Positions 1 to 8,676 are shown, numbered from the stretch's first letter. The stretch is DNA of 33,044 nucleotides from Thermodesulfobacteriota bacterium (GCA_028282925.1 JANQGV010000320.1:1-33044), one strand, 5' to 3'. Numbers and translations are program-made. Notes: a model not told the origin generated them from the sequence alone.

Positions 1-99
1 GGCCGCAAAACCTACAGAGTTCATTAATCGCACCTAAAGATGCTCCTACCAGGCGCGCGTGATATTGAGGCTCTAGAAGTTTGTAAAATGCTCTATAAG
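1..99. repeat. Dispersed intergenic repeat, copy 1 (cut by window edge)
   Basis: These first 99 bases align without gaps to 15384-15482, with roughly 14 mismatches by eye (about 85% identity). Both copies lie outside genes. The shared core contains a GCACCT-AA-AGGTGC palindrome, which is perfect in copy 2 and has one change here. Copy 2 is preceded by a perfect 8-bp hairpin that would lie left of the window edge here. The family is not recognised; it could be a small non-autonomous element or an RNA-encoding repeat. Confidence 0.7.
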
Positions 100-181
100 C
101 GGTTTATGCAGCATCAGGGTACGATGTTTATAAAGTTTTTTTAATGGATTCCGCAGTCAAGTTGCAGAATGACGAGCGTTC

Positions 182-1048
182 TTACTCCACCAGGAGCGAT
201 ATGTCCAAAGAGGTATCTTTGGTTCCACGGCCGTGCTCGAGTATGGCGCTGAACACTTCGTTCTCGGCATCGGCGGTGCCGCCGATACCGACCCATTGTC
301 CAAGGGGCACGGAAACGCTTGTTTGAGAATCGGTAAAACGGATGACCCCTTTTTCATCACGGGAATCAACGTACGACATGCGCGGGGTAATAGTGAGGTG
401 GGCGATGTTGCCCCTGACAACCGGGCTGACCTCAAAGCCCGTCGCCACGCGCACAAATACCACGGTGTCGGCCAGCCGGGCATAGCGGCGGGTAAGGGTG
501 AGCCAGCGTTCGCGGTAGGGAATGTCTTTTCCGGCGGCAATATAGGCCGAACCGCCGGAAACAACGGTGATAAAGGACTCGCTGGACTTGCGTTCGGTGC
601 GGCTGCCGCTGTCGAGGTTCATGCCGACCCTGCCCCTGTTTTTGCGTCTGCCGGAAACAGACCAGCCGTCACCGCGCTTTCGTTTGCGTCCGGTTGACAC
701 TTCCCAGTCGTCGTCCCCGATCCGGCCCTCGACCGACACTGAAGAGTCACTTGACCTTTGGAACTCCCTGAATTTGACCCGTACCCGCACCTGTTTGCCG
801 AATACGTCGATTTCCGGCATGAAGGATTGTATCCGTCGGATGGTTTCAGGATCGTCGGTAACGATAACCGAATTGGTGAGCTTGTCGGCCACAGCCTCGC
901 CTGTGGCGGACAGCATGGTCTGCACGGTGGGAAGCACATCGGCTGCCTTACGGTAGTGGATGGGTATCATGACTGTTTCGGAAAAAACAAAGGTCGGAAA
1001 AAACAAACACCCCAGTATAACAAAAGCAATACATAGCTGTGTTTTCAT
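182..1048 (-). CDS. Short secretin-like exported protein
   Basis: A 288-residue exported protein. Residues 1-23 form a signal peptide ending VFS before ETV. Residues 24-95 resemble the secretin N-terminal (NolW-like) repeat, with hydrophobic strands around an ADVLPTVQTMLS segment and a TNSVIVTDDPETIRRI segment. Residues about 96-160 are a Ser/Arg/Lys/Gly-rich insertion. Residues 160-288 resemble a short secretin (type II/III) beta domain with VSPVVRGNIAHLTITPRMS. True outer-membrane secretins are usually much longer, so this is unlikely to form a normal pore alone. It may be a subunit, a periplasmic ring protein or a decayed derivative. The start has an AAAGGA site. It lies 22 bp after the NTF2-like gene and is probably co-transcribed with it. 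Family resemblance is inferred by eye only. Confidence 0.6.
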   Translation of the reverse strand: MKTQLCIAFVILGCLFFPTFVFSETVMIPIHYRKAADVLPTVQTMLSATGEAVADKLTNSVIVTDDPETIRRIQSFMPEIDVFGKQVRVRVKFREFQRSSDSSVSVEGRIGDDDWEVSTGRKRKRGDGWSVSGRRKNRGRVGMNLDSGSRTERKSSESFITVVSGGSAYIAAGKDIPYRERWLTLTRRYARLADTVVFVRVATGFEVSPVVRGNIAHLTITPRMSYVDSRDEKGVIRFTDSQTSVSVPLGQWVGIGGTADAENEVFSAILEHGRGTKDTSLDISLLVE

Positions 1049-1070
1049 TTTTTTCCTTTCAGGTAAGTTC

Positions 1071-1520
1071 CTACGACCCCATCGGTTTCAGGTTGGCATG
1101 GGCCGTCAACTGCCAGCCTGCTTCGGTTTCAACAAAAACCGTCATGCGGGGCGCCGGTGTTTTCGATAACCGCTTGCCCTTAATGGTTTCTTCAACCGAC
1201 ACAAAATAGGTTATGACAATAGCCGGCCCGTTGCGGGTTACCTTTATTTTCGTCAGGGTATAGGAGTCGATATGCAGCTTTTTTATAAGCTCCAATTCAT
1301 TGCGGCGGTCGCCGGAACCATACTGATGTACCGATTGAAAACCGGGAGCCAAAATTTGATCAATACTGTTCATGTCGTTATTTTTAACGGCCATCCAGAA
1401 CCGCTCCAAAAGTTTTTTGCCCATCTCCGTGGCAGCCGGGTCCTTTTCGGCCGCTGAATAGCCGGTGGAACTGATTAATAAAAAAACGGCTGTGAAAATC
1501 GTCAGTGCTGCTGTTTTCAT
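1071..1520 (-). CDS. Exported NTF2-like (SnoaL/DUF4440-type) protein
   Basis: A 149-residue protein. The start at 1520 is preferred over the upstream ATG at 1562 because it has a clear GGAGGA site (about 1524-1531) and begins a good signal peptide, cleaved near GYSA-AEK. The mature part begins with a helix (ATEMGKKLLERFWMAVKNND) followed by DILAPGF-type sequence and a beta-rich end (TPAPRMTVFVETEAGWQLTAHANL). This is the cone-shaped SnoaL/DUF4440 pattern, where the fold binds small ligands or has no enzymatic role. No catalytic residues can be assigned. It lies between the flavoprotein gene (61 bp) and the secretin-like gene (22 bp), which suggests an operon, though the contents do not point to one pathway. 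Confidence 0.7.
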   Translation of the reverse strand: MKTAALTIFTAVFLLISSTGYSAAEKDPAATEMGKKLLERFWMAVKNNDMNSIDQILAPGFQSVHQYGSGDRRNELELIKKLHIDSYTLTKIKVTRNGPAIVITYFVSVEETIKGKRLSKTPAPRMTVFVETEAGWQLTAHANLKPMGS

Positions 1521-1581
1521 GATGTCCTCCCCTGAACGCTTTATTACATATATATAGATCAATACATGAATCTATTGTTTT

Positions 1582-2859
1582 TTACGCCCTGCTTTGCAGT
1601 CCTTCGGCAGCGCTGCGCCCGGCGATCCAGCCGGTTGAAAAGGCGGCCTGCAAATTGTAGCCACCGGTGTCGGCATGGATGTTGAGCAGTTCCCCGGCAA
1701 GATAGAGCCCACGCACTTTGCGCGATTCCATGGTGCGGGGGTCAATTTCAGAGGTATCTACGCCCCCGGCGGTTATAATGGCTTCGCTGAACGGGCGGTG
1801 CCCGGTTACTTCGAGCCGAAAGTCCTTGAGCCAGTTCAGCAGGCGTTTGCGCTCCCCGGCGTTTATGCGGCACCCCTGGTATTCCGGCGGAACATCAAGG
1901 TGCCTGAGACATGCCGGAATCAGTTCACGGGGAAGCAGGCCGCGCAAAATGCTGTCGAAACGCTCCTTGCCCCGCGATGCTAAATCGCGCTGCAGGCGGG
2001 CGTCAAGTTTTTTCTCATCAAGGGCGGGTTTCAGGTCAAAGGAAAGGGTAACCCGGCGTTTGTCCTGCAATGCGGTAACTGCGGCGTCGCTCAGGGTCAG
2101 GATTACCGGGCCGGTGACCCCGAAGTCGGTGAATACCATTTCGCCGAAAGTTTCATGCCGCTTTTTATTGCCGATGTACATGCTTACCCTGATATTGCGC
2201 AGGTTGAGCCCCGCTGTTTTGCGTGTATCAATACCGGCGGTTTCAAGGGGTACCAGGGCCGGGTGGATGGGTACGATTGTATGACCGCACTTTGAGGCCA
2301 TTTTGTAGCCGTCGCCGGTGGAGCCGGTGGCAGGATACGAAGCACCGCCGGTTGCAAGAATAAGGGCGTCGCAGGCGGTTTTTTTCCCTTTAGAGACAAC
2401 ACCGGTAATACGGCCGTCGGTAATAAGCAGCTTATCCACCGGGGAAGAGCGTTGTATCTGAACACGGCCGGCTTTAAGCCATTGCTGCAAAACGGCCACA
2501 ACTTCCGGGGCCCTGCCGCAGGCGGGAAAAACCCGGCCGCCACGTTCCTTTACCAGCTTCAGCCCCAACTCCTCGAAAAAACTTATGAGATCGGTGTTTG
2601 AGAACCGAGTAAACGCCTGGCGCAGAAACCGGCCGTTTTTGCCGAAGTGAGAGATGAGTTCCGCAGTGTCGGCAATGTTGGTGATGTTGCAGCGGCCTTT
2701 GCCGGTGATGCCCAGCTTGCGGCCCGGGTGCTTCATTTTTTCAATCACCAGGGTTTCGGCCCCGGCCAGGGCTGCCTGCCCGGCGGCCATGAGTCCGGCT
2801 GCGCCGCCTCCCGCCACAATAACCTTGCCCGGGGTTTGCTCTTTGTGCGTGGGGCTCAT
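1582..2859 (-). CDS. BaiN/HI0933-family FAD-dependent flavoprotein
   Basis: A 425-residue protein of the HI0933/YhiN/BaiN family (NAD(P)/FAD-dependent oxidoreductase). Residues 12-30 hold the Rossmann dinucleotide motif GGGAAG, followed by a KHPGRKLGITGKGRCNITN segment that is a family hallmark. A second FAD contact, ALILATGGASYPATGSTGDGY, and the C-terminal AGELLNIHADTGGYNLQAAF are also characteristic. Length fits the family (about 400). The physiological substrate of most members is unknown. The start at 2859 overlaps the stop of the upstream hydrolase gene as ATGA, implying translational coupling; the longer reading from 2910 lies inside that gene and is not needed. The protein is cytoplasmic, with no signal peptide from this start. 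Confidence 0.88.
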   Translation of the reverse strand: MSPTHKEQTPGKVIVAGGGAAGLMAAGQAALAGAETLVIEKMKHPGRKLGITGKGRCNITNIADTAELISHFGKNGRFLRQAFTRFSNTDLISFFEELGLKLVKERGGRVFPACGRAPEVVAVLQQWLKAGRVQIQRSSPVDKLLITDGRITGVVSKGKKTACDALILATGGASYPATGSTGDGYKMASKCGHTIVPIHPALVPLETAGIDTRKTAGLNLRNIRVSMYIGNKKRHETFGEMVFTDFGVTGPVILTLSDAAVTALQDKRRVTLSFDLKPALDEKKLDARLQRDLASRGKERFDSILRGLLPRELIPACLRHLDVPPEYQGCRINAGERKRLLNWLKDFRLEVTGHRPFSEAIITAGGVDTSEIDPRTMESRKVRGLYLAGELLNIHADTGGYNLQAAFSTGWIAGRSAAEGLQSRA

Positions 2860-4007
2860 AGTGCGTCTACCGTGGTAATCAAGAGGCTGATAAGCCGGTT
2901 GTACGCCCATTCGGAAACATCGGCATTGGTAAGGATAATGAATCCAAAGTTGTCCGACGGCCTGAAAAAGAAGGCGGTCGACACGCCCGGATCGCCCCCG
3001 CTATGGCCCCAGTAGGCCACACCGCCGATATCATACTGTACCCAGCACAGGCCGTGGTCGGAACCGGCCTGGGGATAGTGCAGGGTAAACATCTCATTGA
3101 CCGTCTCTTCCGACAGCAGCCGTACACCGTTATACGAGCCGCCGTTCATAAAGCAGCGTAAAAATTGCGAAAGCCGGGTAACGCTGGTGCGCACAGACCC
3201 ACTGGGATAATCGGGATAATTGTAGTGCGGGTAGGGCAGGTAGCCGATAACGGGCACATGGGCATAGGGACGGGCGATATGAGACACGTTAAGTCCTTCC
3301 AGAAACCAGCTTGTTTCAGTCATGCCAAGGGGTAAAAAAATGTTTTCCGTGCAGTAATCGTTAAAGTCCTGCCCGGTGATGCTTTCCACAAGGTATCCCA
3401 GCAATGCGTAGCCGTAGTTGGAGTACTCATAATCGGTTCCGGGGGTATGGGTTGTGAAGTTGTCGATGGAGTAGTACGCACCCGACGGCATGAAATAGTC
3501 CTTTAGAAAATCGGCCAGCTTTACCCGGGGGTCGCCGGGAGAGTACTGAAACAAATAAAACGGAAAGCGGTCGGAAAGGCTTGAGGTATGAGCCAGCAGC
3601 ATCCTGAAGGTTATGGGCGTATCCGGAAAATCGGGGTTGCGCACGGAAAAGGGCAGGTGCTCATTAATATCATCATCAAGATCAAAAAGTCCCTGTTCAT
3701 ATACGTGCATAACCGCCGCGGCGGTGACGGTTTTGGACACCGAAGCCAGCATGAAGAGTGTATCGGTTGACGCCGGTATACGGGCATGTACGTCGGCATA
3801 TCCATATGCTTTGTTCCACAGGGTGTCATTGTCCTGCACGATACAGGCTGCAAGGGCGGGTACGCGATCGAGCAGCATAATGGAGGAGATGGTGCCGTCG
3901 AGGGTTTCCTCATCAAGTTGCCGGGCCGATACGTGGGGGACGAATACGACAAAGAACAGGTGCAGAATAACGCTCATGGTGCTGCATACGATGGATTTCA
4001 TAAGCAT
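2856..4007 (-). CDS. Exported beta-lactamase-like serine hydrolase (class C/esterase family)
   Basis: A 383-residue exported enzyme of the beta-lactamase/penicillin-binding-like family (PF00144 type). A signal peptide covers about residues 1-28. The nucleophile motif SxxK is Ser89-Val-Ser-Lys92, the second motif is Tyr195-Ser-Asn197, and the KTG-equivalent is His335-Ser-Gly337 in YWGHSGGDPG. HSG in place of KTG is typical of esterase or peptidase-like members rather than antibiotic-degrading enzymes. Likely roles are peptidoglycan peptide or ester hydrolysis in the periplasm. The first ATG at 4007 has a GGGAG site five bases upstream. The gene overlaps the flavoprotein gene by 4 bp and follows the homocysteine methyltransferase-like gene by 16 bp, so these are probably one transcript. 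Confidence 0.88.
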   Translation of the reverse strand: MLMKSIVCSTMSVILHLFFVVFVPHVSARQLDEETLDGTISSIMLLDRVPALAACIVQDNDTLWNKAYGYADVHARIPASTDTLFMLASVSKTVTAAAVMHVYEQGLFDLDDDINEHLPFSVRNPDFPDTPITFRMLLAHTSSLSDRFPFYLFQYSPGDPRVKLADFLKDYFMPSGAYYSIDNFTTHTPGTDYEYSNYGYALLGYLVESITGQDFNDYCTENIFLPLGMTETSWFLEGLNVSHIARPYAHVPVIGYLPYPHYNYPDYPSGSVRTSVTRLSQFLRCFMNGGSYNGVRLLSEETVNEMFTLHYPQAGSDHGLCWVQYDIGGVAYWGHSGGDPGVSTAFFFRPSDNFGFIILTNADVSEWAYNRLISLLITTVDAL

Positions 4008-4023
4008 TCGGACTCCCTACCGT

Positions 4024-4923
4024 TTAGAGTATGTTTTTTACAAGGTACTGAAGGTGCCGGGCGCCGGTGCCGCAACACCCGCCGAGTATTGTTATACCAC
4101 ACGAGCGGTGTAAGGCAAGCATGGCATCGCCCCACTGGGAAATATCGGTTTCATGCAGTTCGGGTGCCCGGTCAAGATCGCAGTGATCGAGATCGGAAGC
4201 ATTGGCCAGATACCCTGCAAGACGGCTGAACAGCTCCGGCGGCTGTGTATCCGCACACAGGAATGTCGGGTAGGCGCAATTAATCATATAACAGAGCGGC
4301 GGCCGATCGGTGGACGAGTCTATAGCGCTGGTTGCCCGGACGAGACCGGTGCCGTCCAGCATGCAGCCGGAGCGGTTTACAACAAAGCTGATGATGTAGG
4401 GTATATTGGTTCGGGCCATGGCCCGGGCAATACCCAGGGCTTCAGGGAAAGCAGGCAGGGTTTCTGCAATGAGGAAATCAACACCGGCCCGGGCCAGTCG
4501 TTCTATCTGCCAGGAGTGAAACGTTTCGGCCTCGTGCGCTGCAAGGCCCTCTTCAGGTCTGTAACAATCGTTTTTACATCCTATCAGGCCTCCGATTTTT
4601 ATTATTGAGCTGCAACCGGCATGTTTCTGCCTGGTTGCCTGCATAAACCGAACTGCGTCGGCATTGATATCCGTTGCGGTCTGAACTCGTTCCCGGTTTG
4701 CCCGCCAGGTAGGGCTGCACATGAGAAAGGGCAGCTTTTTTGATGCAGCACAGGCAATGTAGGCAGTGTAAAGCCGGGTAAGCTCCCGGCGGCTATTCGC
4801 GTCGTATATAAGCGGAGCGTTGGCAAGAATGGGGTGAAGGGAGACCGTGCCGGAGCGGTGGATTTGTTCTAGGATGGCCGCCTCCATGATGATCACAGGG
4901 CTGGTTTCAATCAAGTGTTCCAT
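4024..4923 (-). CDS. Homocysteine S-methyltransferase-family protein
   Basis: A 299-residue protein of the homocysteine S-methyltransferase family (MmuM, BHMT, MetH N-terminal). The expected zinc ligands are visible: Cys216 in MINCAYP and Cys283-Cys284 in GGCCGTGARH. The N-terminus has the family segment LHPILANAPLIYDAN, where canonical enzymes have a LDGG-type motif, so the amino end is divergent. IAETLPAFPEALGIARA corresponds to the conserved ETxP region. The methyl donor cannot be told from sequence; S-methylmethionine and betaine are both known for the family. It is cytoplasmic. It lies 9 bp downstream of a small membrane protein gene and 16 bp upstream of the hydrolase gene. No strong Shine-Dalgarno site precedes the ATG. 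Confidence 0.85.
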   Translation of the reverse strand: MEHLIETSPVIIMEAAILEQIHRSGTVSLHPILANAPLIYDANSRRELTRLYTAYIACAASKKLPFLMCSPTWRANRERVQTATDINADAVRFMQATRQKHAGCSSIIKIGGLIGCKNDCYRPEEGLAAHEAETFHSWQIERLARAGVDFLIAETLPAFPEALGIARAMARTNIPYIISFVVNRSGCMLDGTGLVRATSAIDSSTDRPPLCYMINCAYPTFLCADTQPPELFSRLAGYLANASDLDHCDLDRAPELHETDISQWGDAMLALHRSCGITILGGCCGTGARHLQYLVKNIL

Positions 4924-4932
4924 GATTTAATG

Positions 4933-5124
4933 TTATTCCGAATCACGAAAGTAGGAGATGAGCGGTTTCAGGGCCAGGAGCACCAAAAGGCATATGATAA
5001 CGGCTACATACTGTTTGGTGAAGTCGGAGAAGTAGGCGCCGATGATCATGCCGAACAGAACGGAGCTCCACTTAAGGCAGGTGATGTCCAGGGGTGACCA
5101 GCGTTTAGTCTTTATTAATTTCAT
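4933..5124 (-). CDS. Small inner-membrane protein (hypothetical)
   Basis: A 63-residue protein when started at 5124, where an AGGAG site lies about 6 bases upstream; the longer reading from 5169 adds an unlikely basic leader. It has a basic N-terminus (MKLIKTKRW) and two hydrophobic segments, roughly residues 17-30 and 37-53, ending in LISYFRDSE. It looks like a small two-helix membrane protein with both ends in the cytoplasm (inferred from positive-inside charge). The family is not recognised. It lies 9 bp upstream of the methyltransferase-like gene and is probably transcribed with it. Confidence 0.6.
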   Translation of the reverse strand: MKLIKTKRWSPLDITCLKWSSVLFGMIIGAYFSDFTKQYVAVIICLLVLLALKPLISYFRDSE

Positions 5125-5400
5125 TGTTTGCTCCTGTATGCGTATTGTTTTTGTTTTCGTCCTCATCAAGGGGCAGGCGGGGCCACTGCGATGTACCGTC
5201 TAGGGCGTCTGTTCCCGCCGGCAGACCGACGGCCGCAACTATCAAGATCCCTGGGACCCACAGCGGACGGCCCATAGCGTATCCGGGCGGGAAAATTACG
5301 CCCGGGATTATAATAAAGTATTACCGTGGACGTGGAACCGCGATTGTTTGTCAGCGGAACAGGGGTGTAACACATATGGCATATCGTGCCCGGATGCCGG
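5125..5400. other. Intergenic region with hairpin
   Basis: There is no convincing gene in these 276 bases; an open frame on the minus strand (5166-5375) has low-complexity Pro/Arg composition and no ribosome site. A perfect 7-bp inverted repeat CCGGGCG/CGCCCGG spans 5283-5305 with a 9-base loop. On the minus strand an A/T-rich TATAAT-like stretch precedes it. The hairpin lacks a T-run, so it is a weak terminator candidate. Confidence 0.4.
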
Positions 5401-6258
5401 TTAATTATATGTCTTCAGGGCTGTTTCCGGGAAATATTTTTGTATCATCAAATCAAGCAATCGGAACAGCTCCCTGTCTGTTCCATCGATCGACCGGCGC
5501 AGCCAGAAATAGACTGCTGATGGAACCAGGCTGACATGGGTATCGGGGCTGTTGTCTGCCTTGCGGTAAAAGGTGTAGTCCCGCTCTCCATACCAGGCAA
5601 TTTTGTAATGGTATCCCTGCGGCACCCTCTTTTCACGAATGAGCGTTTCGTATTCCTTTTTCACCAGCGCTGTTTCAGCAGGGTAGGCGGCCATATACGT
5701 GTAGCACACCCACCAGGTCATGAGCACGGTTTTCAGGTACCGTGCAACAAAGGGCCGGGTTGCGGTGAGATACCTGTCGTCGGACAGGAACAGCACTGCC
5801 TGGTCGTGCAGCCACCGGACGGCTTGGGGGTTATAGTAGCCGAAGCTGTTGGGTTCGTCCAGCGCCGGAGCGGTGTTTGAATGGGGACCGCGGATAAACA
5901 GCCTGCAGGGGAGCAGTTTTGCAAATTCGCGGTACGGGATAAGCGACCTGAGATGGTTAAAGGTGTTGCGCATGCCGCCTTCGGGCCAGTAGTCGTAATC
6001 CCGTCCGGTATAGGTTGTTTTATCAAGGTGGGTCAGGACATAGGCTGCAGTTTGCTGGAAGGCAGTGGTTCTTTCATCCACGGTTTCGGTGGGTGCATTG
6101 TGAACGGTACGGGATGGAGAGGCTGAGGTTCCGTCAACCGGGTATGTAGTAACGTTGTCTCTCAACAGTACCCTAATCGTCATCACTATAAAAATAAGTG
6201 CCAGCACTATGCCGTAACGGCCTTTTTTAAATCCGGAAAACACATTTTTGTTTTTCAT
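5401..6258 (-). CDS. Membrane-anchored protein of unknown function
   Basis: A 285-residue protein with a basic N-terminus and one membrane segment at about residues 15-32 (YGIVLALIFIVMTIRVLL). It probably has a periplasmic or extracytoplasmic C-terminal domain. The soluble part is rich in Tyr, Trp and Arg (for example RDYDYWPEGGMRNTFNHLR) and appears helical. No catalytic motif or family could be recognised. It contains only one Cys in the soluble core, so disulfide-based folding is unlikely. It is separated by 276 bp from the next minus-strand gene. An A/T-rich upstream region with an alternating AT tract (6273-6285) could hold its promoter. The ribosome site is weak. Confidence 0.6.
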   Translation of the reverse strand: MKNKNVFSGFKKGRYGIVLALIFIVMTIRVLLRDNVTTYPVDGTSASPSRTVHNAPTETVDERTTAFQQTAAYVLTHLDKTTYTGRDYDYWPEGGMRNTFNHLRSLIPYREFAKLLPCRLFIRGPHSNTAPALDEPNSFGYYNPQAVRWLHDQAVLFLSDDRYLTATRPFVARYLKTVLMTWWVCYTYMAAYPAETALVKKEYETLIREKRVPQGYHYKIAWYGERDYTFYRKADNSPDTHVSLVPSAVYFWLRRSIDGTDRELFRLLDLMIQKYFPETALKTYN

Positions 6259-6499
6259 AGGACATTCACATCATATATATATATCTGTGAAAGAAAAGCT
6301 GCACTGAGCCGTCTGTTGAATTAATAGATGCCGCATATTGCCGTTTCTTATACTGTAGTTGTAAAAATAATACAAGAGGAACGTGATGGAGCAGTCCAGG
6401 CGCAAAAAAATGGACTTTTATGCCAAATAAAGATACATACTATGGGTGAAGTATGGTGAAACAGGGTGTTTAGCCGAAACCATTAAGGAGTACAGGGGG
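6259..6499. other. Divergent promoter region with possible 14-codon leader ORF
   Basis: This lies between two divergent genes and is A/T-rich, with an alternating TA tract near 6273-6285. On the plus strand an ATG at 6386 follows an AGAGGA site with 6-base spacing and reads 14 codons (MEQSRRKKMDFYAK) to a TAA at 6428. This may be a leader peptide or chance. No strong sigma-70 promoter could be fixed. Confidence 0.35.
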
Positions 6500-8566
6500 A
6501 TGAATTTCAGAAAAACAAAGATATTTTACTTGGTATATGTACTTGTAATCGTTCTGGCGGCCGGGTGCGATCAGCGGGAAGACGACGAGCCCTACAGCGC
6601 CGACTACAACCCCGGCGATCTTACCACGCTGACCCAGGAGGAAGGTTATGCCGATGTGTCGTTTCCGGTAAATCAGCTTGTGGTGTACGGGGCCACCGAT
6701 ACCAGCCATGATGAAATGGTTGCTGTTCTGGAAGAAATTGACGGGGTGAAAATAGTAGGGCAGGTACCCTCTGCAGGCTTTTACCAGGTTGAGGTGCAGG
6801 CAACGAGCAAGGACGAGCTCGACCAGGTAAAGAGCAGCCTCACGGCCAATGAAAAGATTCGCGGGGCCGCTTACAATATATTGATGTCCAAAAGGGACGA
6901 CCCCGGCCGCTGCCCCACGGAGCCCGATGTGCTTATGTCGTTCCTGCTTGAGCACGACCGGTTGCCCTACTATCAAACCGGCTACCAGACCGCGCTTGAA
7001 ATCATGCAGGGCCTGCGCGACCTGATTACGCTTCAGACCGTGACCATCGGTATTGTTGAGGACGGCTACGGTGCCTCAGGGCAGTTCACCGAGGTATTGG
7101 TTGAAAACTATTCTGAGCGCAGCAGCGGAGGGCGGCGACTGGAACTGGATGCCAATGACAGCCACGGCACTTCGGTGGCCGGCATTATTTGCGCCGACAA
7201 CGACGGGGCCGAGGTGAACGGAATGGCCAGCACCTTGATCGGCAGCGACCGCCTGCAGGTTCTGATGGCTCGTCCGCGCAACCACGATTTTATGGGGTAC
7301 TGTGCCGCAATGGCATCGATGATCGACGACGGCGGGGCTGAAATTATCAACAACAGCTTCGGCCTGGGGCCCTTTGACAATGAAACCGCCCGGCAAACCC
7401 GCGACACCATTGAAGCGTTCAAGGAGCTGATGGAGCGGTACCCGGATGTGCTGTTCGTCAACGCCGCCCCCAATGAATCCGTCCGGCTGAACGGCCGCAA
7501 CGACGCCCCGGCCGGTATTCCTCTGGGTAATACCCTGACCGTGTCGTCCTGGACCCATGGTGACGCTTCGGTGCGGTATGGAGACGCGGGCTACGGAGCC
7601 CTGGTTGATATGTCGGCCGCAGGGAATGAAATGATTGTGCTGCAGGCCGGTGGGGGAACCCTTGAGCAGACGGGATGCTCATATGCAACTCCCATGGTTA
7701 CCTCTGCCGCTGCACTGCTGAAATCGGTGGAACCAAACCTCTCGCCCTTTGAAATCAAGTCCATGCTGACGAGTGCCACGTTTCACGCCGACCGCACCGA
7801 GCCGGGAGGCGGTATTCAGCTGCACATTGCCGCGCCCCTTGTGGACCTGCTGTGGGAGAAATACCAGAACACAAGCTGGGCCGCACTTATCCTTGACCAA
7901 GACCAGGACGACCTGCACGACTCGCCCGAACTGGTGGAAACCAATATATGCGAAATCACCGGTCTTGAAGCCTCCGACTACGGATCGTTTGAGTTCAATC
8001 CAGAACACCCCTGTCATACCGGTGTGGGCATGATTATGGAGCCCAACGGCTCGAGCTGGAGTCTGTGGATGCCCAGCACCTTCAACGGAAGCAACGACCG
8101 GCTGGACTTTACCCTCTCAAACGACGGAACCAGCCAGTTCGGCGTGGAAGAACCCTACGATTTTGCCACCCATTCCATGATGGTACACATCATCTGCGAC
8201 AATCTCATTGATGATACCGATTGCACTTCGGAAGACCCCGCAGACGGGGATTTTCGTTACCAGGGATTTTGCGACAGCGGCACCTATACCATCACCCGCT
8301 GCAGTATCAGCGAGCGCAACGCCGACGGAAAACCCAAGTACCTGACCGTTGACCTGCTGTTTAACGGAACGGTCAACGGGGATTTACGGACGTATTATCC
8401 GTCCAACACCATCGAGCCCATTGTGTACGAAGAGCAGGATATAACGGTCAAAGGCTGGATCAACGGCGTGCGGGTCCAGACCATGAATCCCTTCGGAACG
8501 TTTACCCAGGATGTTGAAGAGGCGTGTTTGGGCAAAGAGGTGGAATCGGACAACGGAACATTGTAG
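6500..8566 (+). CDS. S8 (subtilisin-type) serine protease lipoprotein
   Basis: A 688-residue lipoprotein protease. The start at 6500 is chosen because AAGGAG lies 9 bases upstream and it begins a lipoprotein signal with lipobox LAAGC (Cys23). A pro-region-like domain covers about 45-130 (ValGly-rich, inhibitor I9-like; inferred). The catalytic triad is visible: Asp188 in VEDGYG, His222 in DSHGTSVAG and Ser394 in GCSYATPMV. The oxyanion Asn is Asn325 in NAAPNES. Spacing between these residues closely matches subtilisin (34, 103 and 69 residues apart). Cys replaces the usual Thr just before the Ser. Residues after about 450 form a Cys-containing beta-rich tail of unknown role. It is probably anchored at the membrane and faces the periplasm or exterior. 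A hairpin at 8612-8647 follows. Confidence 0.9.
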   Translation: MNFRKTKIFYLVYVLVIVLAAGCDQREDDEPYSADYNPGDLTTLTQEEGYADVSFPVNQLVVYGATDTSHDEMVAVLEEIDGVKIVGQVPSAGFYQVEVQATSKDELDQVKSSLTANEKIRGAAYNILMSKRDDPGRCPTEPDVLMSFLLEHDRLPYYQTGYQTALEIMQGLRDLITLQTVTIGIVEDGYGASGQFTEVLVENYSERSSGGRRLELDANDSHGTSVAGIICADNDGAEVNGMASTLIGSDRLQVLMARPRNHDFMGYCAAMASMIDDGGAEIINNSFGLGPFDNETARQTRDTIEAFKELMERYPDVLFVNAAPNESVRLNGRNDAPAGIPLGNTLTVSSWTHGDASVRYGDAGYGALVDMSAAGNEMIVLQAGGGTLEQTGCSYATPMVTSAAALLKSVEPNLSPFEIKSMLTSATFHADRTEPGGGIQLHIAAPLVDLLWEKYQNTSWAALILDQDQDDLHDSPELVETNICEITGLEASDYGSFEFNPEHPCHTGVGMIMEPNGSSWSLWMPSTFNGSNDRLDFTLSNDGTSQFGVEEPYDFATHSMMVHIICDNLIDDTDCTSEDPADGDFRYQGFCDSGTYTITRCSISERNADGKPKYLTVDLLFNGTVNGDLRTYYPSNTIEPIVYEEQDITVKGWINGVRVQTMNPFGTFTQDVEEACLGKEVESDNGTL

Positions 8567-8611
8567 GAGGCTGGTGAAGAACGGGTATCTCATGTTTTCA
8601 AGGGGCATTAT

Positions 8612-8647
8612 CCGGGCAGGAGCTTGTATTTGACTGCTTCTGCCCGG
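8612..8647. terminator. Hairpin between convergent genes
   Basis: CCGGGCAGGAGC and GCTTCTGCCCGG form a 12-bp stem with one mismatch around a 12-base loop, 45 bp after the protease stop and 29 bp before the end of the convergent gene. There is no T-run, so it is a tentative bidirectional terminator. Confidence 0.45.
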
Positions 8648-8676
8648 CAGCTCACTACAGGGCGCATACCGGATGG

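Noticed and set aside
1-99. Integron attC site
   Set aside because: No GTTRRRY/RYYYAAC core pair is present and no cassette-style arrangement was found.
233-697. Plus-strand frame opposite the secretin-like gene
   Set aside because: It is a shadow of the minus-strand gene with no start signal.
5166-5375. Minus-strand frame in the gap 5125-5400
   Set aside because: Composition is Pro/Arg-rich, no ribosome site is seen, and no family is recognisable.
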